Assembly (NCBI RefSeq): GCF_938030685.1
Contig: NZ_CALHHX010000086.1
Span: forward strand, 1-33,966
From: an uncultured Campylobacter sp.
GTDB taxonomy: Bacteria; Campylobacterota; Campylobacteria; Campylobacterales; Campylobacteraceae
Reading direction: 5' to 3'
DNA length: 33,966 nt
The notes beneath the pieces are model-generated. The model saw nothing but the letters and a program-made list of their open reading frames with translations, made no database searches and had not been told where the DNA came from. Below, piece by piece: positions 7,615 to 16,027 of the stretch. Position 1 is the stretch's first letter. Every line of letters starts with the position of its first letter. The translations under genes were made by a program, and so were the position numbers.

Positions 7615-7928
7615 GAAATCGCCTCTATATTGGAATTTACGAGCGCTATTAGCTCAGGCGAACTGATGCCACTTAAAAACTGCTCCCAAAGGTGCATCGG
7701 AAAAATATTTTCGTCGTAGTGAATCGTCAGCGAGCCGATTAGAGAGTTAAATTTATACTCTTTTATCCCGCGAATTGCAGCTATTTTAGCCTTCAGGCTC
7801 TCCTCGCTCACGCTATCTCGCAACTCCCTAATTTTGGGACTTACACGAATACGAATACGACCTTTGCTGTGGCTGATTTTGCTAAAATATTTATGAAATT
7901 CCAAAATATCGTTGTGATTTATTTTCAT
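7611..7928 (-). CDS. Small RxR/HMA-like protein, FezC-like
   Basis: First gene of the operon. ATG 7928 is chosen because AAGGAAAAAT stands directly before it; the frame is open a further eight codons to 7952 without a better site. The 105-aa product is a ferredoxin-like HMA-type domain without CxxC. It has HSKGRIRIRV at about 20-29, where the RxRxR replaces the metal-binding loop, and FNSLIGSLTIHYDE at about 61-74. The same two elements recur in the N-terminal domain of the ATPase encoded at 3542-5623 (SRLRLKI and FNAKIGSLILKFD), so the two proteins share a paralogous domain. Ferrosome clusters commonly pair such a small HMA-like protein with the ATPase. A role as iron chaperone or assembly partner is inference. 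Confidence 0.75.
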   Translation of the reverse strand: MKINHNDILEFHKYFSKISHSKGRIRIRVSPKIRELRDSVSEESLKAKIAAIRGIKEYKFNSLIGSLTIHYDENIFPMHLWEQFLSGISSPELIALVNSNIEAIS

Positions 7929-7950
7929 ATTTTTCCTTAAATTTGCACCC

Positions 7951-7970
7951 AAATAATATCATAAATCATT
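7951..7970 (-). promoter_or_regulatory. Candidate promoter region of the seven-gene operon
   Basis: The 65 bp between the operon's first ATG and the end of mogA is AT-rich and holds AAATGATTTATGATATTATT on the minus strand, ending 23 nt before the ATG. TATGAT and TATTAT are both possible -10 boxes, and the repeated ATGAT loosely recalls a Fur site. Neither assignment is secure. Confidence 0.3.
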
Positions 7971-7993
7971 TAATTCCTGCTAAATTTTGCGAA

Positions 7994-8521
7994 TTATTTG
8001 CGTTTAGGGCGAAATATTTTTATCTTATTTTCATCCGCTGTTATGTAATTTCCTCCCATTAAATCAATACAATACGGCACGGCAGGAAATACTGGCAGAA
8101 GGCACTCTTTAATCGCTTTTGGATTACCCGGTAAGTTTATAATCAGAGATTTTTTGCGAATCGCTGCTATCTGGCGAGATAAAATTGCCGTAGGCACGAT
8201 CTTTTGGCTTTCTGCGCGCATTAGTTCGCCAAAGCCTGGCATTAATTTCTCACTTACCGCTTCGGTCGCTTCAGGCGTTACATCGCGTGGAGCAGGACCC
8301 GTACCGCCCGTAGTTAGCACTAAATCACAACCCGCTTCGTCGCAAAGATAAATCAGCTTATCTTTGATCTGCTCCAGCTCATCTGGAACTATTTCATAAA
8401 AATACTGCTTCTCGCAAGTTAGCCAATCATCCATCACGGCAATTATTTCTTTGCCTCCCAAATCTTCGTAAACGCCACCGCTAGCGCGATCACTTATCGT
8501 TAAAACACCTATTTTTACCAT
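7994..8521 (-). CDS. mogA: Molybdopterin adenylyltransferase
   Basis: MogA adenylates molybdopterin before molybdate insertion in molybdenum cofactor synthesis. The 175-aa protein is slightly shorter than E. coli MogA (195 aa). Signatures are ISDRASGGVYEDLGG near the N-terminus, TTGGTGPAPRDVTPEAT at about 90-106 (the molybdopterin-binding loop), and LPGNPKAIKE followed by VPYCIDLMGG near the C-terminus, all in MogA order and wording rather than MoaB. The ATG is preceded by GGAGAGG. It reads in the same direction as the ferrosome-like operon, with only 65 bp between them, so some read-through is possible. Campylobacter needs this cofactor for formate dehydrogenase and periplasmic nitrate and TMAO reductases; none of those is in the window. 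Confidence 0.95.
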   Translation of the reverse strand: MVKIGVLTISDRASGGVYEDLGGKEIIAVMDDWLTCEKQYFYEIVPDELEQIKDKLIYLCDEAGCDLVLTTGGTGPAPRDVTPEATEAVSEKLMPGFGELMRAESQKIVPTAILSRQIAAIRKKSLIINLPGNPKAIKECLLPVFPAVPYCIDLMGGNYITADENKIKIFRPKRK

Positions 8522-8557
8522 TTTCCTCTCCTTTATTAGAATTTTAAATTTTAAAAT

Positions 8558-10327
8558 TTAATCGAAATTTAGCGTGCCGTCTTGCGGCTTTTCTTCAGAG
8601 CTTTCGCTATCTTTTTCCGGCTTTTGCAAATCTTGCTCTTGCGTGGCAGCGCCGTCCTGCTCGGTAACGGCGGGATCACATATACTTTGCACCCCCTCAA
8701 AAGTGATGAACTCATAGACGAAAATTTGCTTCGAAATTTGATTTAGCTTATCCTGCATCGTGCGGATTATCTCGCTTACCTCGTCGTAGCAATCTTGCAA
8801 AATTTTATTCACGCTCTGCGCGCTAGGGGTGAAGCTGTCGCCCATCGCGAGCTCAAAAACCATCTTTTGCGCCAGCGCGATAGCCTGCTTTACGTCGCTA
8901 GCGGAATTTGAAAAGGCGTCGTTTTTATGGATCTGTAGCGCCGCCATACCGCTTAAAAGCACTTTGATTTGATTTAAAATTTGCGTTTTGGATTCGATCT
9001 CGAAATCCTCGTTTAAAAATTTATCGTTTAAAAGCTCGATCTTTTCGAAATCAAACGAATACCAATACGCGCTAAGCGCCTTTGCGCCCTGATAGAACGC
9101 CTGGATCTCTTTTTCGTATTCGGTTAGAATTCTGCTTTTTTGCACGCCGTAAAAGACCCTCATTCGCACGTTTTCAAAATCGCTAAGCTCGATCGTATCG
9201 CTGCCGCGCTTAAGAGCGTTGATCGCGGCTTCATTTACCAGCGTCGCCACTCCCGCGCCGCTAAAGCCCACGCAGAGGCGGCTTACTTTGTTGATATTAG
9301 CGCTGCATCTTTTGCCCTCGAGGTAAATTTTTAAAATTTCGATGCGGTCTTTGTAATTCGGAAGCCCGATAAAAACGCGCCTATCAAAGCGCCCCGAGCG
9401 CAATAGCGCATCGTCGATCAAATTTATTTTGTTGGTCGCGCCGATTACCATCACGCCGCTATTTTCCTCAAATCCGTCCATCTCGGTCAGCAGCTGATTT
9501 AGCGTCGCTTCCCGCTCGTCGTTGCGCCCGATGCCGCGCTTGCCGCCGACTGCGTCGATCTCGTCGATAAAAATTATCGCGGGCGCACAGGATTTGGCCT
9601 TCGCAAACAGCTCGCGAACTCGCCTAGCGCCGACGCCCACAAAGACCTCGGCGAAGCTTGCGCCGCTTTGGTAAAAAAACGGCACGTCCGCCTCGCCGGC
9701 TACAGCTTTTGCAATTAGCGTTTTACCGACGCCCGGCTCGCCGATCATTAAAATTCCTTTTGGCAGCTTGATGCCGAAATTGCGATATTTTGCGGGATTT
9801 TTTAAAAAATCCACGATCTCGATAAGCTCGTCCTTAACCTCGCTAATGCCCGCTACGTCGCTAAATCTCACGTCGCTAACGCTCGGCGAAAGATCGCTGA
9901 GCTCTGCATTTGCGCCGCCTTGACGCACAGCGCCTACGCCGTCCATCCTGCGGCGCCTAGCCAAAACGGTTTCAAAATAATATACGAAGAGAAAAAATGC
10001 GAATGTAAAAATTACCAAAATCGCACTGATACCGCTCGTGCCATCATCCTTTTCTTTGCTGATTAGAGCGTGATTTGATAGCTCCTTAAGATCTACGAGA
10101 TCGGTTAAAATTTTATAGCGTTTGCCATCGTAAACAAAGCTTAGCGTGCCGTCCTCGATATGCGCGCGCTTGATCTGATCTTTTCGCACCAGCTCGCTAA
10201 ATTCGCGCTCGGTGATGTATCGCGAATCGTCTTTAAAATAAACGATCGAGAGCAAAACGATAAGCAGCACTAAAAAAATCAGAATTATATTTAGCTTGCT
10301 TTTTTTGATTTTATGCAAAATTTCCAT
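8558..10327 (-). CDS. FtsH-like membrane AAA ATPase lacking the HExxH protease site
   Basis: 589 aa from ATG 10327 (GAGG nine bases upstream); another in-frame ATG lies at 10342. The layout is that of FtsH: a membrane helix at about 13-31, a small periplasmic domain, a second helix at about 100-117, then an AAA module with Walker A GEPGVGKT (196-203), Walker B IIFIDE (251-256), pore loop FVGVG (about 229) and arginine-finger region RSGRFDRR. In the C-terminal domain, where FtsH has HEAGH, this protein has YQGAK (412-416), so both zinc histidines and the catalytic Glu are gone. The downstream SASDVKQA motif is kept. The ATPase should work but proteolysis should not. The Glu/Gln/Ser-rich tail is unusual. 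The gene overlaps mtaB by 17 nt. An unfoldase, or a pseudoprotease partner of the true FtsH, is inferred. Confidence 0.88.
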   Translation of the reverse strand: MEILHKIKKSKLNIILIFLVLLIVLLSIVYFKDDSRYITEREFSELVRKDQIKRAHIEDGTLSFVYDGKRYKILTDLVDLKELSNHALISKEKDDGTSGISAILVIFTFAFFLFVYYFETVLARRRRMDGVGAVRQGGANAELSDLSPSVSDVRFSDVAGISEVKDELIEIVDFLKNPAKYRNFGIKLPKGILMIGEPGVGKTLIAKAVAGEADVPFFYQSGASFAEVFVGVGARRVRELFAKAKSCAPAIIFIDEIDAVGGKRGIGRNDEREATLNQLLTEMDGFEENSGVMVIGATNKINLIDDALLRSGRFDRRVFIGLPNYKDRIEILKIYLEGKRCSANINKVSRLCVGFSGAGVATLVNEAAINALKRGSDTIELSDFENVRMRVFYGVQKSRILTEYEKEIQAFYQGAKALSAYWYSFDFEKIELLNDKFLNEDFEIESKTQILNQIKVLLSGMAALQIHKNDAFSNSASDVKQAIALAQKMVFELAMGDSFTPSAQSVNKILQDCYDEVSEIIRTMQDKLNQISKQIFVYEFITFEGVQSICDPAVTEQDGAATQEQDLQKPEKDSESSEEKPQDGTLNFD

Positions 10328-11543
10328 CAAATTTAACCTCATAATCTCTTATCTCCATCCATTTTTTCGACAAATCCTCATCGCTTTTAATCCAAATTTT
10401 ATCATAAAATTGATCATATCCTTCATAAAACTCTCCGTTTTTCCGCTCGATCAACACATTTAGCGGCACCTTGTGCGAAAGACGAAATTTATAATTATTC
10501 AGCGCCGTTATGTTTTGTAGCATCTTTAGCCGCGCCTTCGCCGTTTTGCCGTCTATGCGGCCTTTTAGCGACGCCGAAGCGGTCCCTTGCCTCGGCGAAA
10601 AGATAAAGGCGTGCAGATGCGTGAGCGGAAATTTTTTGAAATTTTCCAACGCTTCGAGCCAAATCTCTTCGCTCTCGCCCGGATGCGCGACGATAAAGTC
10701 CGTCCCCAGCGCAAACCCGCGCTCCGCAAGCTCGCAAAAAAGCTTCAAATCCCTTAGCGCGGAATTTCGGCGGCGCATTATACTAAGCATCTTTTGCGAA
10801 GTGTGCTGAAGCGCAATGTGCAGATGCCGCTCCAGCCACGGCTCGGATAAAATTTCGCGAAAGCTCTCATCGATCTGCGAGGGCTCGATGCTGCCTAGGC
10901 GAATGCGGCGAATTCCGCGGATCGCGCCTAGTTTTTGAAGCAGCGCGCCGAGGCTCGTGCCTGAGGCTTTGCCGTAGCTTCCGATATTGGTGCCGGTTAG
11001 CACGATCTCGCTAAAGCCGTTTGCGGCAAGGCTCGCCGCCTCTTTTAAGATCGCATCTTCAGAGCTACTTCGCGAGCGACCGCGCACCGAGGGGATTATG
11101 CAGTAGCTGCAGTTAAAATCGCACCCCTCTTGAATTTTAATAAAGGCTTTGGTGTGATCCTCGTAGTCGCTTACCAGGTTTTTTTCGACGCCGTCAAGAC
11201 CTCCGATATCGTAAAATTTCGACTCCGAGCCCAAAAACTCATCGATCTTCTCCTTTTGCGACATCCCGAACACGCCGAAGACCGCGCCGTTTTTATACAG
11301 CTCCTCGCCGCGCGAAACCGCGCCGCAGCCGGTTAGCAATATCTTTTTACCGAGGCGGTTCATCTTATTTACGTAGTTTCGCACGTCCGCGTCGGCGCCG
11401 TTCGTAACGGTGCAGGAGTTTATCACGACGACGTCCGCGCCCTGCTCGTCGTGCGTGATCTCGCCCGATTTGAGGTTACTTTTGATAAGCTGCGTGTCGT
11501 AGATATTTGTGCGGCATCCAAACGTTTTAAAATAAATTTTCAA
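10311..11543 (-). CDS. mtaB: tRNA (N6-threonylcarbamoyladenosine-2-methylthio) methylthiotransferase
   Basis: A radical-SAM enzyme that adds a methylthio group to t6A37 of ANN-decoding tRNAs. The 410-aa protein has the three domains of the family. The N-terminal methylthiotransferase domain supplies Cys10, Cys44 and Cys73 for the auxiliary cluster (FKTFGCRTN, INSCTVTN, LTGCGAV). The radical-SAM domain has Cys141, Cys145 and Cys148 in GCDFNCSYCIIPSVRGRSRS. A short TRAM-like C-terminus follows. The FGCRTN start and CIIPSVRGR wording separate MtaB from MiaB and RimO. It overlaps the MscS gene by 4 nt at its start and the FtsH-like gene by 17 nt at its end, so the group is likely co-transcribed. 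Confidence 0.92.
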   Translation of the reverse strand: MKIYFKTFGCRTNIYDTQLIKSNLKSGEITHDEQGADVVVINSCTVTNGADADVRNYVNKMNRLGKKILLTGCGAVSRGEELYKNGAVFGVFGMSQKEKIDEFLGSESKFYDIGGLDGVEKNLVSDYEDHTKAFIKIQEGCDFNCSYCIIPSVRGRSRSSSEDAILKEAASLAANGFSEIVLTGTNIGSYGKASGTSLGALLQKLGAIRGIRRIRLGSIEPSQIDESFREILSEPWLERHLHIALQHTSQKMLSIMRRRNSALRDLKLFCELAERGFALGTDFIVAHPGESEEIWLEALENFKKFPLTHLHAFIFSPRQGTASASLKGRIDGKTAKARLKMLQNITALNNYKFRLSHKVPLNVLIERKNGEFYEGYDQFYDKIWIKSDEDLSKKWMEIRDYEVKFDGNFA

Positions 11544-13249
11544 ATTTCGCTCCCGGATCCGCTTCCTGTGGCAAAGCCCGCACCCTGCGCCGCTGCGTTT
11601 AAATTTTGCGAGCCTTGCTGCTCGGAGCCGAGATCTTGCGCCGCAAAATTTCCGCCCGCCGCCGCATAATTTTTGCCGTTAAAAAGAGTGTATGCGGGAT
11701 AGGCGATCTTGATGTCGGGCTCGCTTCTTAGCGCATCTAAAATTTCAGCCGAGATGTTGCTGCGAAGCCCGAGCGTAGCGTAAGAGTTCGTCATATACCA
11801 AACCGAAATTTCAATGCCGTATGGCTCAAAAAAGCTGAAAATTCTAGGCTCGACGTTTGGATTTTTGATGCTGTATTGCGAGCGAAGCTTGCCCATCTGC
11901 TTTTTGGCGATGTCGGTGTAGCCCTTGGAATACTTCCGCACGATGTTTTTTATGAGATACATCGCCTTTTTATGGTTGCTATCAAATGTTAAAAGTATGC
12001 TAATGCCGTCCCAGACGGTCTTAAGTCCGCTGTGGGTGTAGTTTGAGATAAGATCGGTAAAAATATAATTATTCGGTATGAAAATTACCCTGCCTGCGCG
12101 TTTATTTTCTCTCCACGTAGTCATAGTAACGTCCTCGAAAATCGTCATCCTAAGCACCGAAATGTCGATGATATCGCCTACGTAGGTCTCGCCGTTTTTA
12201 TGCACCCTGATGCGATCGCCCACGCGAAAGCTGCCGCCAAGCACGATCGTAAGCCAACCTAAAGAGCTCATAAACATATCTTTCATCGCAATCGCAAGAC
12301 CTGCCGAGGCAAAGCCTAAAACCGTCACGAAGTGCGTCATATTCTCGATGTAAGAAAAGAGCAGTATCAGCGCAATCAGCGTGAAATTTAAAACGTTGAT
12401 AGCTTTATTTACGATATAAAAATTCTCGTCGTTTTTGATATATTTTTTCGCCACTACCTTGCAGAAAAACGACAGCGCGACGACTACGAGTATCCATACG
12501 GCGATGTTTCCCGCACGCTTGGCCTGCGCTTTTATATCGGCGGTCTGCACGGCGATTTGCGAGTTGATCTTTTTTTCGTAAACGTCGTACGTGGTCTGCG
12601 CGATCTCATATGCGGAGCTGAACTCTCCGAGCTCGTAATCTAAGCTTTTAAGCTCCGCCGCAGCGCTTGCGTCCGTATCAATCTGCATCAAACGCTCATA
12701 TAGCGCCCTTTTTGCTTCAAGTTTATCGATTAAAATTTTGATATTTTCGATGGCGTTTTTCTGCTCCATCTTTTGAGCTTGTAAATTTCTAATCGTAGAA
12801 AAACCGGAAATTATCGAAAAAGGGTTGGTAATGCGCGCGGGCTCGGGAGTTTCGGGCATCGCGATGATATCTAAAAACGGGGATTTTTCATACTCTTTTA
12901 GCAGCATGAGCTGCTCTTTTACGGCGCGGAGTCTTTTCTGAATCTCTGCGATCTTATCGGTGCCGGCGCTCTTTTTTAGCTCCGCTTCGAGCTGGCTGGA
13001 TTGCTTTTGTAAATTTTGATAGCCGATGAAATTTGAAAAGCGCGAAATCCAGATATTATTTTTAATCTCATCGTCAATAACACGGATCTGATCTTTTAGC
13101 GACGCGGATAGCTTGGAATTTTCATCTTTCTTCTCACTAGCGGCAGAGCTAGCGTTGGATTCTAAGCGCGTGTGCGCGGCGGAGAGCGTAGAATTTGCCT
13201 CGCAAAATGCAAGATTAAAAATCAAAAAAATAGCTGCAAGCGCTCTCAT
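11540..13249 (-). CDS. MscS-family mechanosensitive ion channel with periplasmic coiled coil
   Basis: 569 aa, twice the size of E. coli MscS (286 aa). A signal peptide (about 1-18, ALAAIFLIFNLAFCEA) leads into a periplasmic region of about 220 residues with heptad-like Leu/Lys/Glu helices, probably coiled coil. Transmembrane helices follow at about 246-265 and 280-300, then the pore helix in VTVLGFASAGLAIAMKD and the MscS beta domain opening with LGGSFRVGDRIRV. The C-terminal 40 residues are Ala/Gly/Gln/Ser-rich. Such channels release solutes on hypo-osmotic shock. It overlaps aroB and mtaB by 4 nt on either side (coupled translation). The family is certain; the extended periplasmic domain sets it apart from the minimal channel. 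Confidence 0.92.
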   Translation of the reverse strand: MRALAAIFLIFNLAFCEANSTLSAAHTRLESNASSAASEKKDENSKLSASLKDQIRVIDDEIKNNIWISRFSNFIGYQNLQKQSSQLEAELKKSAGTDKIAEIQKRLRAVKEQLMLLKEYEKSPFLDIIAMPETPEPARITNPFSIISGFSTIRNLQAQKMEQKNAIENIKILIDKLEAKRALYERLMQIDTDASAAAELKSLDYELGEFSSAYEIAQTTYDVYEKKINSQIAVQTADIKAQAKRAGNIAVWILVVVALSFFCKVVAKKYIKNDENFYIVNKAINVLNFTLIALILLFSYIENMTHFVTVLGFASAGLAIAMKDMFMSSLGWLTIVLGGSFRVGDRIRVHKNGETYVGDIIDISVLRMTIFEDVTMTTWRENKRAGRVIFIPNNYIFTDLISNYTHSGLKTVWDGISILLTFDSNHKKAMYLIKNIVRKYSKGYTDIAKKQMGKLRSQYSIKNPNVEPRIFSFFEPYGIEISVWYMTNSYATLGLRSNISAEILDALRSEPDIKIAYPAYTLFNGKNYAAAGGNFAAQDLGSEQQGSQNLNAAAQGAGFATGSGSGSEI

Positions 13250-14277
13250 TCAAACTCTTTCAGCGCTGCGATTACTTCATCTTTTGCGATCTCTTTGGAA
13301 GCGTAGAATTTACCGATGCCGTCGGGCAGGATAAATTTTATCTTGCCGTTTTCGCTTTTTTTATCGAGAAAAAACAGCTCGTAAAATTCCGCCGCATCCT
13401 CTACGTGGAATTTTATCGGAAGCGCGAATTTTTGAAGCACGGCGCGGATCTTCTCCTCCTGCTCGCCGCTTAGCTTACCGAGGCGTCGCGCTAGCGCATT
13501 TGCCATCACCATGCCGATCGCCACAGCCTCGCCGTGCAAAAATTTTTTATAATTAGTAATTTTTTCAATAGCGTGAGCAAAGGTGTGTCCGTAGTTTAGC
13601 ACTGCGCGCACGCCGCTTTCGCGCTCGTCACGCTCTACAACGCTTGCTTTAATCTCCACACAGCGCGCGATTACGTGTGAAATTTCATCGGCGCTTTTTA
13701 GATCGTGCGTCTCGAAAAATTTAAATAGTTCGACATCAAAGCATACAGCCATCTTTACCGCCTCTGCTACGCCCGCAGCAAACTCCCGCGCAGGAAGAGT
13801 AGATAAAAATTTGCTCTCGCAATAAACCGCGCGCGGCTGGTAAAAGGAGCCGATTAAATTTTTACCGAAACGATTATTTACGCCAGTCTTACCGCCGACG
13901 CTCGCATCTACTTGCGCTAGCAAGGTCGTAGGTATATTGATAAAATCGATGCCGCGCTCATAAATGCTCGCACAAAAGCCCGTTATATCGCTGATGACGC
14001 CGCCGCCAAGAGCAATGAGCGTGCTTTTGCGATCAAGCTTGGAGCTGAAAAGCTGCTCTAAGATTTGCTCCACGCTCGCGGTATTTTTATACTCCTCGCC
14101 GTCTGGGATCGTGATGATAAATTTTTGCTCGCAATCTAGCCGCTGCAGTAAGAAATCAAGCCACAGCCCCCCTACTTTGGGATTTGTCACGATAGCGACC
14201 TTACCGCTAAGTTTTAAACTATGCAATTCGTCGATAAAAACGCTGTATTTTTTGTCTAAATTAAGATCGATTTTCAT
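13246..14277 (-). CDS. aroB: 3-Dehydroquinate synthase
   Basis: Second step of the shikimate pathway: NAD- and metal-dependent conversion of DAHP to 3-dehydroquinate in the cytoplasm. 343 aa, normal for the epsilonproteobacterial form. The NAD loop GGGVISDITGF is at 91-101 and the substrate region PTTLLAQVDASVGGKTGVN at 116-134. The metal ligands are present: Glu172 (GVAEAVKM), His231 (LNYGHTFAHAIEK) and His248 (HGEAVAIGM). The ATG at 14277 has AAAGGCTAGCGT upstream. It is probably the first gene of a minus-strand unit with the MscS channel, mtaB and the FtsH-like gene; a 43-bp gap separates it from the RCK-like gene. Confidence 0.97.
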   Translation of the reverse strand: MKIDLNLDKKYSVFIDELHSLKLSGKVAIVTNPKVGGLWLDFLLQRLDCEQKFIITIPDGEEYKNTASVEQILEQLFSSKLDRKSTLIALGGGVISDITGFCASIYERGIDFINIPTTLLAQVDASVGGKTGVNNRFGKNLIGSFYQPRAVYCESKFLSTLPAREFAAGVAEAVKMAVCFDVELFKFFETHDLKSADEISHVIARCVEIKASVVERDERESGVRAVLNYGHTFAHAIEKITNYKKFLHGEAVAIGMVMANALARRLGKLSGEQEEKIRAVLQKFALPIKFHVEDAAEFYELFFLDKKSENGKIKFILPDGIGKFYASKEIAKDEVIAALKEFE

Positions 14278-14320
14278 ACGCTAGCCTTTGATTTTTGGGT
14301 AATTGTAACATAAATTTCGA

Positions 14321-15739
14321 TTACTTTTCATACCCGTAATCGCTCGGAACGAAAATTTGATGATTTTTGCCGAGTTTAAAATACATCTGATCCAAATCCT
14401 GATTAAAAATCGACGTGAGCTTGCGCGCCAAAATTCTATCATTAAATGGCACAAATTGTAGCAGATCTCGCTCGCTGCCTAACGCTAAAATCGGATTTTG
14501 CCGCTCGCAAGAAATCACGAATAAACTCTGCTTAAAAAGCTTCGATAAGCTCACGTAGCTTTGCGCAAACTCGCCTTTTTCGCTCTCGCCGAAAAGATAC
14601 AAATACACGTCTAGCCCTAGCTGCGAGCTGATGTCAAAGACGATGCTTGATTCCTCGCGAAGCCGCTCGCCGGCACTTAGCACGACGCTTTTACGCACAT
14701 CTTTTAGCTCGCCCTCTCCAAGGCTTAGCACCGGAATTTCAAGCGCTTTAAGTGCTGCTTTTTTCGCTTCGAAAACTCCGTTTGAGCAAACTACCAAGCC
14801 TGCTTTATTTTCGCTCACGTCGCGCTTTAAATTTAATTCGCCCGAGTAATCGATGAGAATTTCAAATTTATCCCGCTCACACAGCGCTTTAAGCTCGCTA
14901 AAAGCGTCGTTTAACAGCGGATTTAAAATTCTTAAATAAATTTTATGATTTCTAATATGCAAATCCAAAAACTCAAGCGCCCTAACCGTCCTAGCTATCT
15001 CGTCACCGCTCATTTTTTTCATATCGATTAGCGCGAAAATATTTAGCCCAAACGGCGATGGAAATTGCCCGCTTTGCTTTTTTACTTCAGCAAACACCGC
15101 TCGCAACGCACTAGGCTCACCAACGACTAAGATCGTATCATTCGGATATATTCGCGAGCCGGGTGTCGTTACGATGTAATTGTTGTGGCGGTAAATCATC
15201 GGAATTTGATATTTGGCATTAGAAAGCGTACTGATTTTTTTATACGCGAACGAGCTTCCTACGGGCACTTTTACCTCCATTATCTCTCCGCGTCCAAGCC
15301 CGATATTATCAGCAAAAACGGGACTATCAGGCAAAAAACCGATGAAGCGCGAGGAATTTAGCGCAAGGGTATTTACGATTTTTACGTGAGCTTCATTTTT
15401 ATTATCGCGCAAAAGTCCCCAAAAATCAGCCACGTAAAGTTCTAAATCCGGAGCGAGTGTCTTTAAATTTTCAAGCGTTACTTTAGTGTCAAATTCATCC
15501 TCCATTATCACTATGCAGCGGTCAAATTCCTCTCCTGCTAGCACCACGCGCAACCGCTCAATGCTAGTAGGATCAAAAATTTCGACCGAAAAATTTGACT
15601 CGTTTTCAAGCTCTGAGGGCACGGCATCCGTATTTTTAGCTATGACGCGATATGATCTGATGACATCTTTGATTTTACAAACTTTGGATAAAAAATGGCG
15701 CGCAAACTTTCCGCTTGCGATGATTAAAACTTGTTTCAT
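14321..15739 (-). CDS. TrkA/RCK-like NAD-binding regulatory protein
   Basis: A 472-aa soluble protein. It begins with a Rossmann-type strand and loop (MKQVLIIASGKFARHFL) like TrkA-N/RCK domains. The region around 165-225 matches a TrkA-C domain (GRGEIMEVKVPVGSSF, then TTPGSRIYPNDTILVVGEP). A second half (about 230-450) is less clear and may be a degenerate duplicate. RCK proteins gate potassium channels or Trk/Ktr transporters in response to nucleotides. No channel or transporter subunit adjoins it, so its partner is unknown. Proteins of this size are found across Campylobacter and Helicobacter as conserved NAD-binding proteins. The domain call is fairly secure, the physiological role is not. 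Confidence 0.75.
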   Translation of the reverse strand: MKQVLIIASGKFARHFLSKVCKIKDVIRSYRVIAKNTDAVPSELENESNFSVEIFDPTSIERLRVVLAGEEFDRCIVIMEDEFDTKVTLENLKTLAPDLELYVADFWGLLRDNKNEAHVKIVNTLALNSSRFIGFLPDSPVFADNIGLGRGEIMEVKVPVGSSFAYKKISTLSNAKYQIPMIYRHNNYIVTTPGSRIYPNDTILVVGEPSALRAVFAEVKKQSGQFPSPFGLNIFALIDMKKMSGDEIARTVRALEFLDLHIRNHKIYLRILNPLLNDAFSELKALCERDKFEILIDYSGELNLKRDVSENKAGLVVCSNGVFEAKKAALKALEIPVLSLGEGELKDVRKSVVLSAGERLREESSIVFDISSQLGLDVYLYLFGESEKGEFAQSYVSLSKLFKQSLFVISCERQNPILALGSERDLLQFVPFNDRILARKLTSIFNQDLDQMYFKLGKNHQIFVPSDYGYEK

Positions 15740-15885
15740 TGCTCTCCGTTTCGTGGTTTTGCAAAGATTATAACCAAAAACGGCTAAATTTTAAACCGCG
15801 CGATAAAATTTGCGGGCAAGCTGAGGCGCGGCGACTTAAAATTTTAAGATCGAAATTTTAAAATCAAAGTTTGAAATTCCAAAAG

Positions 15886-15924
15886 CGAGGCTTAAATTTT
15901 AAAATGAATTAAAACCAAGCCTCG
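15886..15924. repeat. Inverted repeat with long loop
   Basis: CGAGGCTT at 15886-15893 is repeated inverted as AAGCCTCG at 15917-15924, with a 23-nt AT-rich loop, in the gap between the siderophore receptor terminator and the RCK-like gene. It may be part of a regulatory leader or a backup terminator; nothing in the sequence decides. Confidence 0.3.
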
Positions 15925-15971
15925 TTAAATTTAATCTCGCCGCTTAGAGCGATAAAATTTCATAAATTTAA

Positions 15972-16000
15972 AAGCGGCGCCATAACCATTCGCGCCGCTT
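15972..16000 (-). terminator. Rho-independent terminator of the siderophore receptor gene
   Basis: A perfect 9-bp GC-rich stem (AAGCGGCGC and GCGCCGCTT) with an 11-nt loop lies 28 nt after the receptor stop codon. On the minus strand the stem is followed by TTTAAATTTATG, a moderately U-rich tail. Confidence 0.7.
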
Positions 16001-16027
16001 AAGCAAAAATTTTAAACTCACTAGATT

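Noticed and set aside
11540..14277. Reading the MscS, mtaB and aroB 4-nt overlaps as something novel
   Set aside because: Short stop-start overlaps are ordinary in compact Campylobacter genomes.
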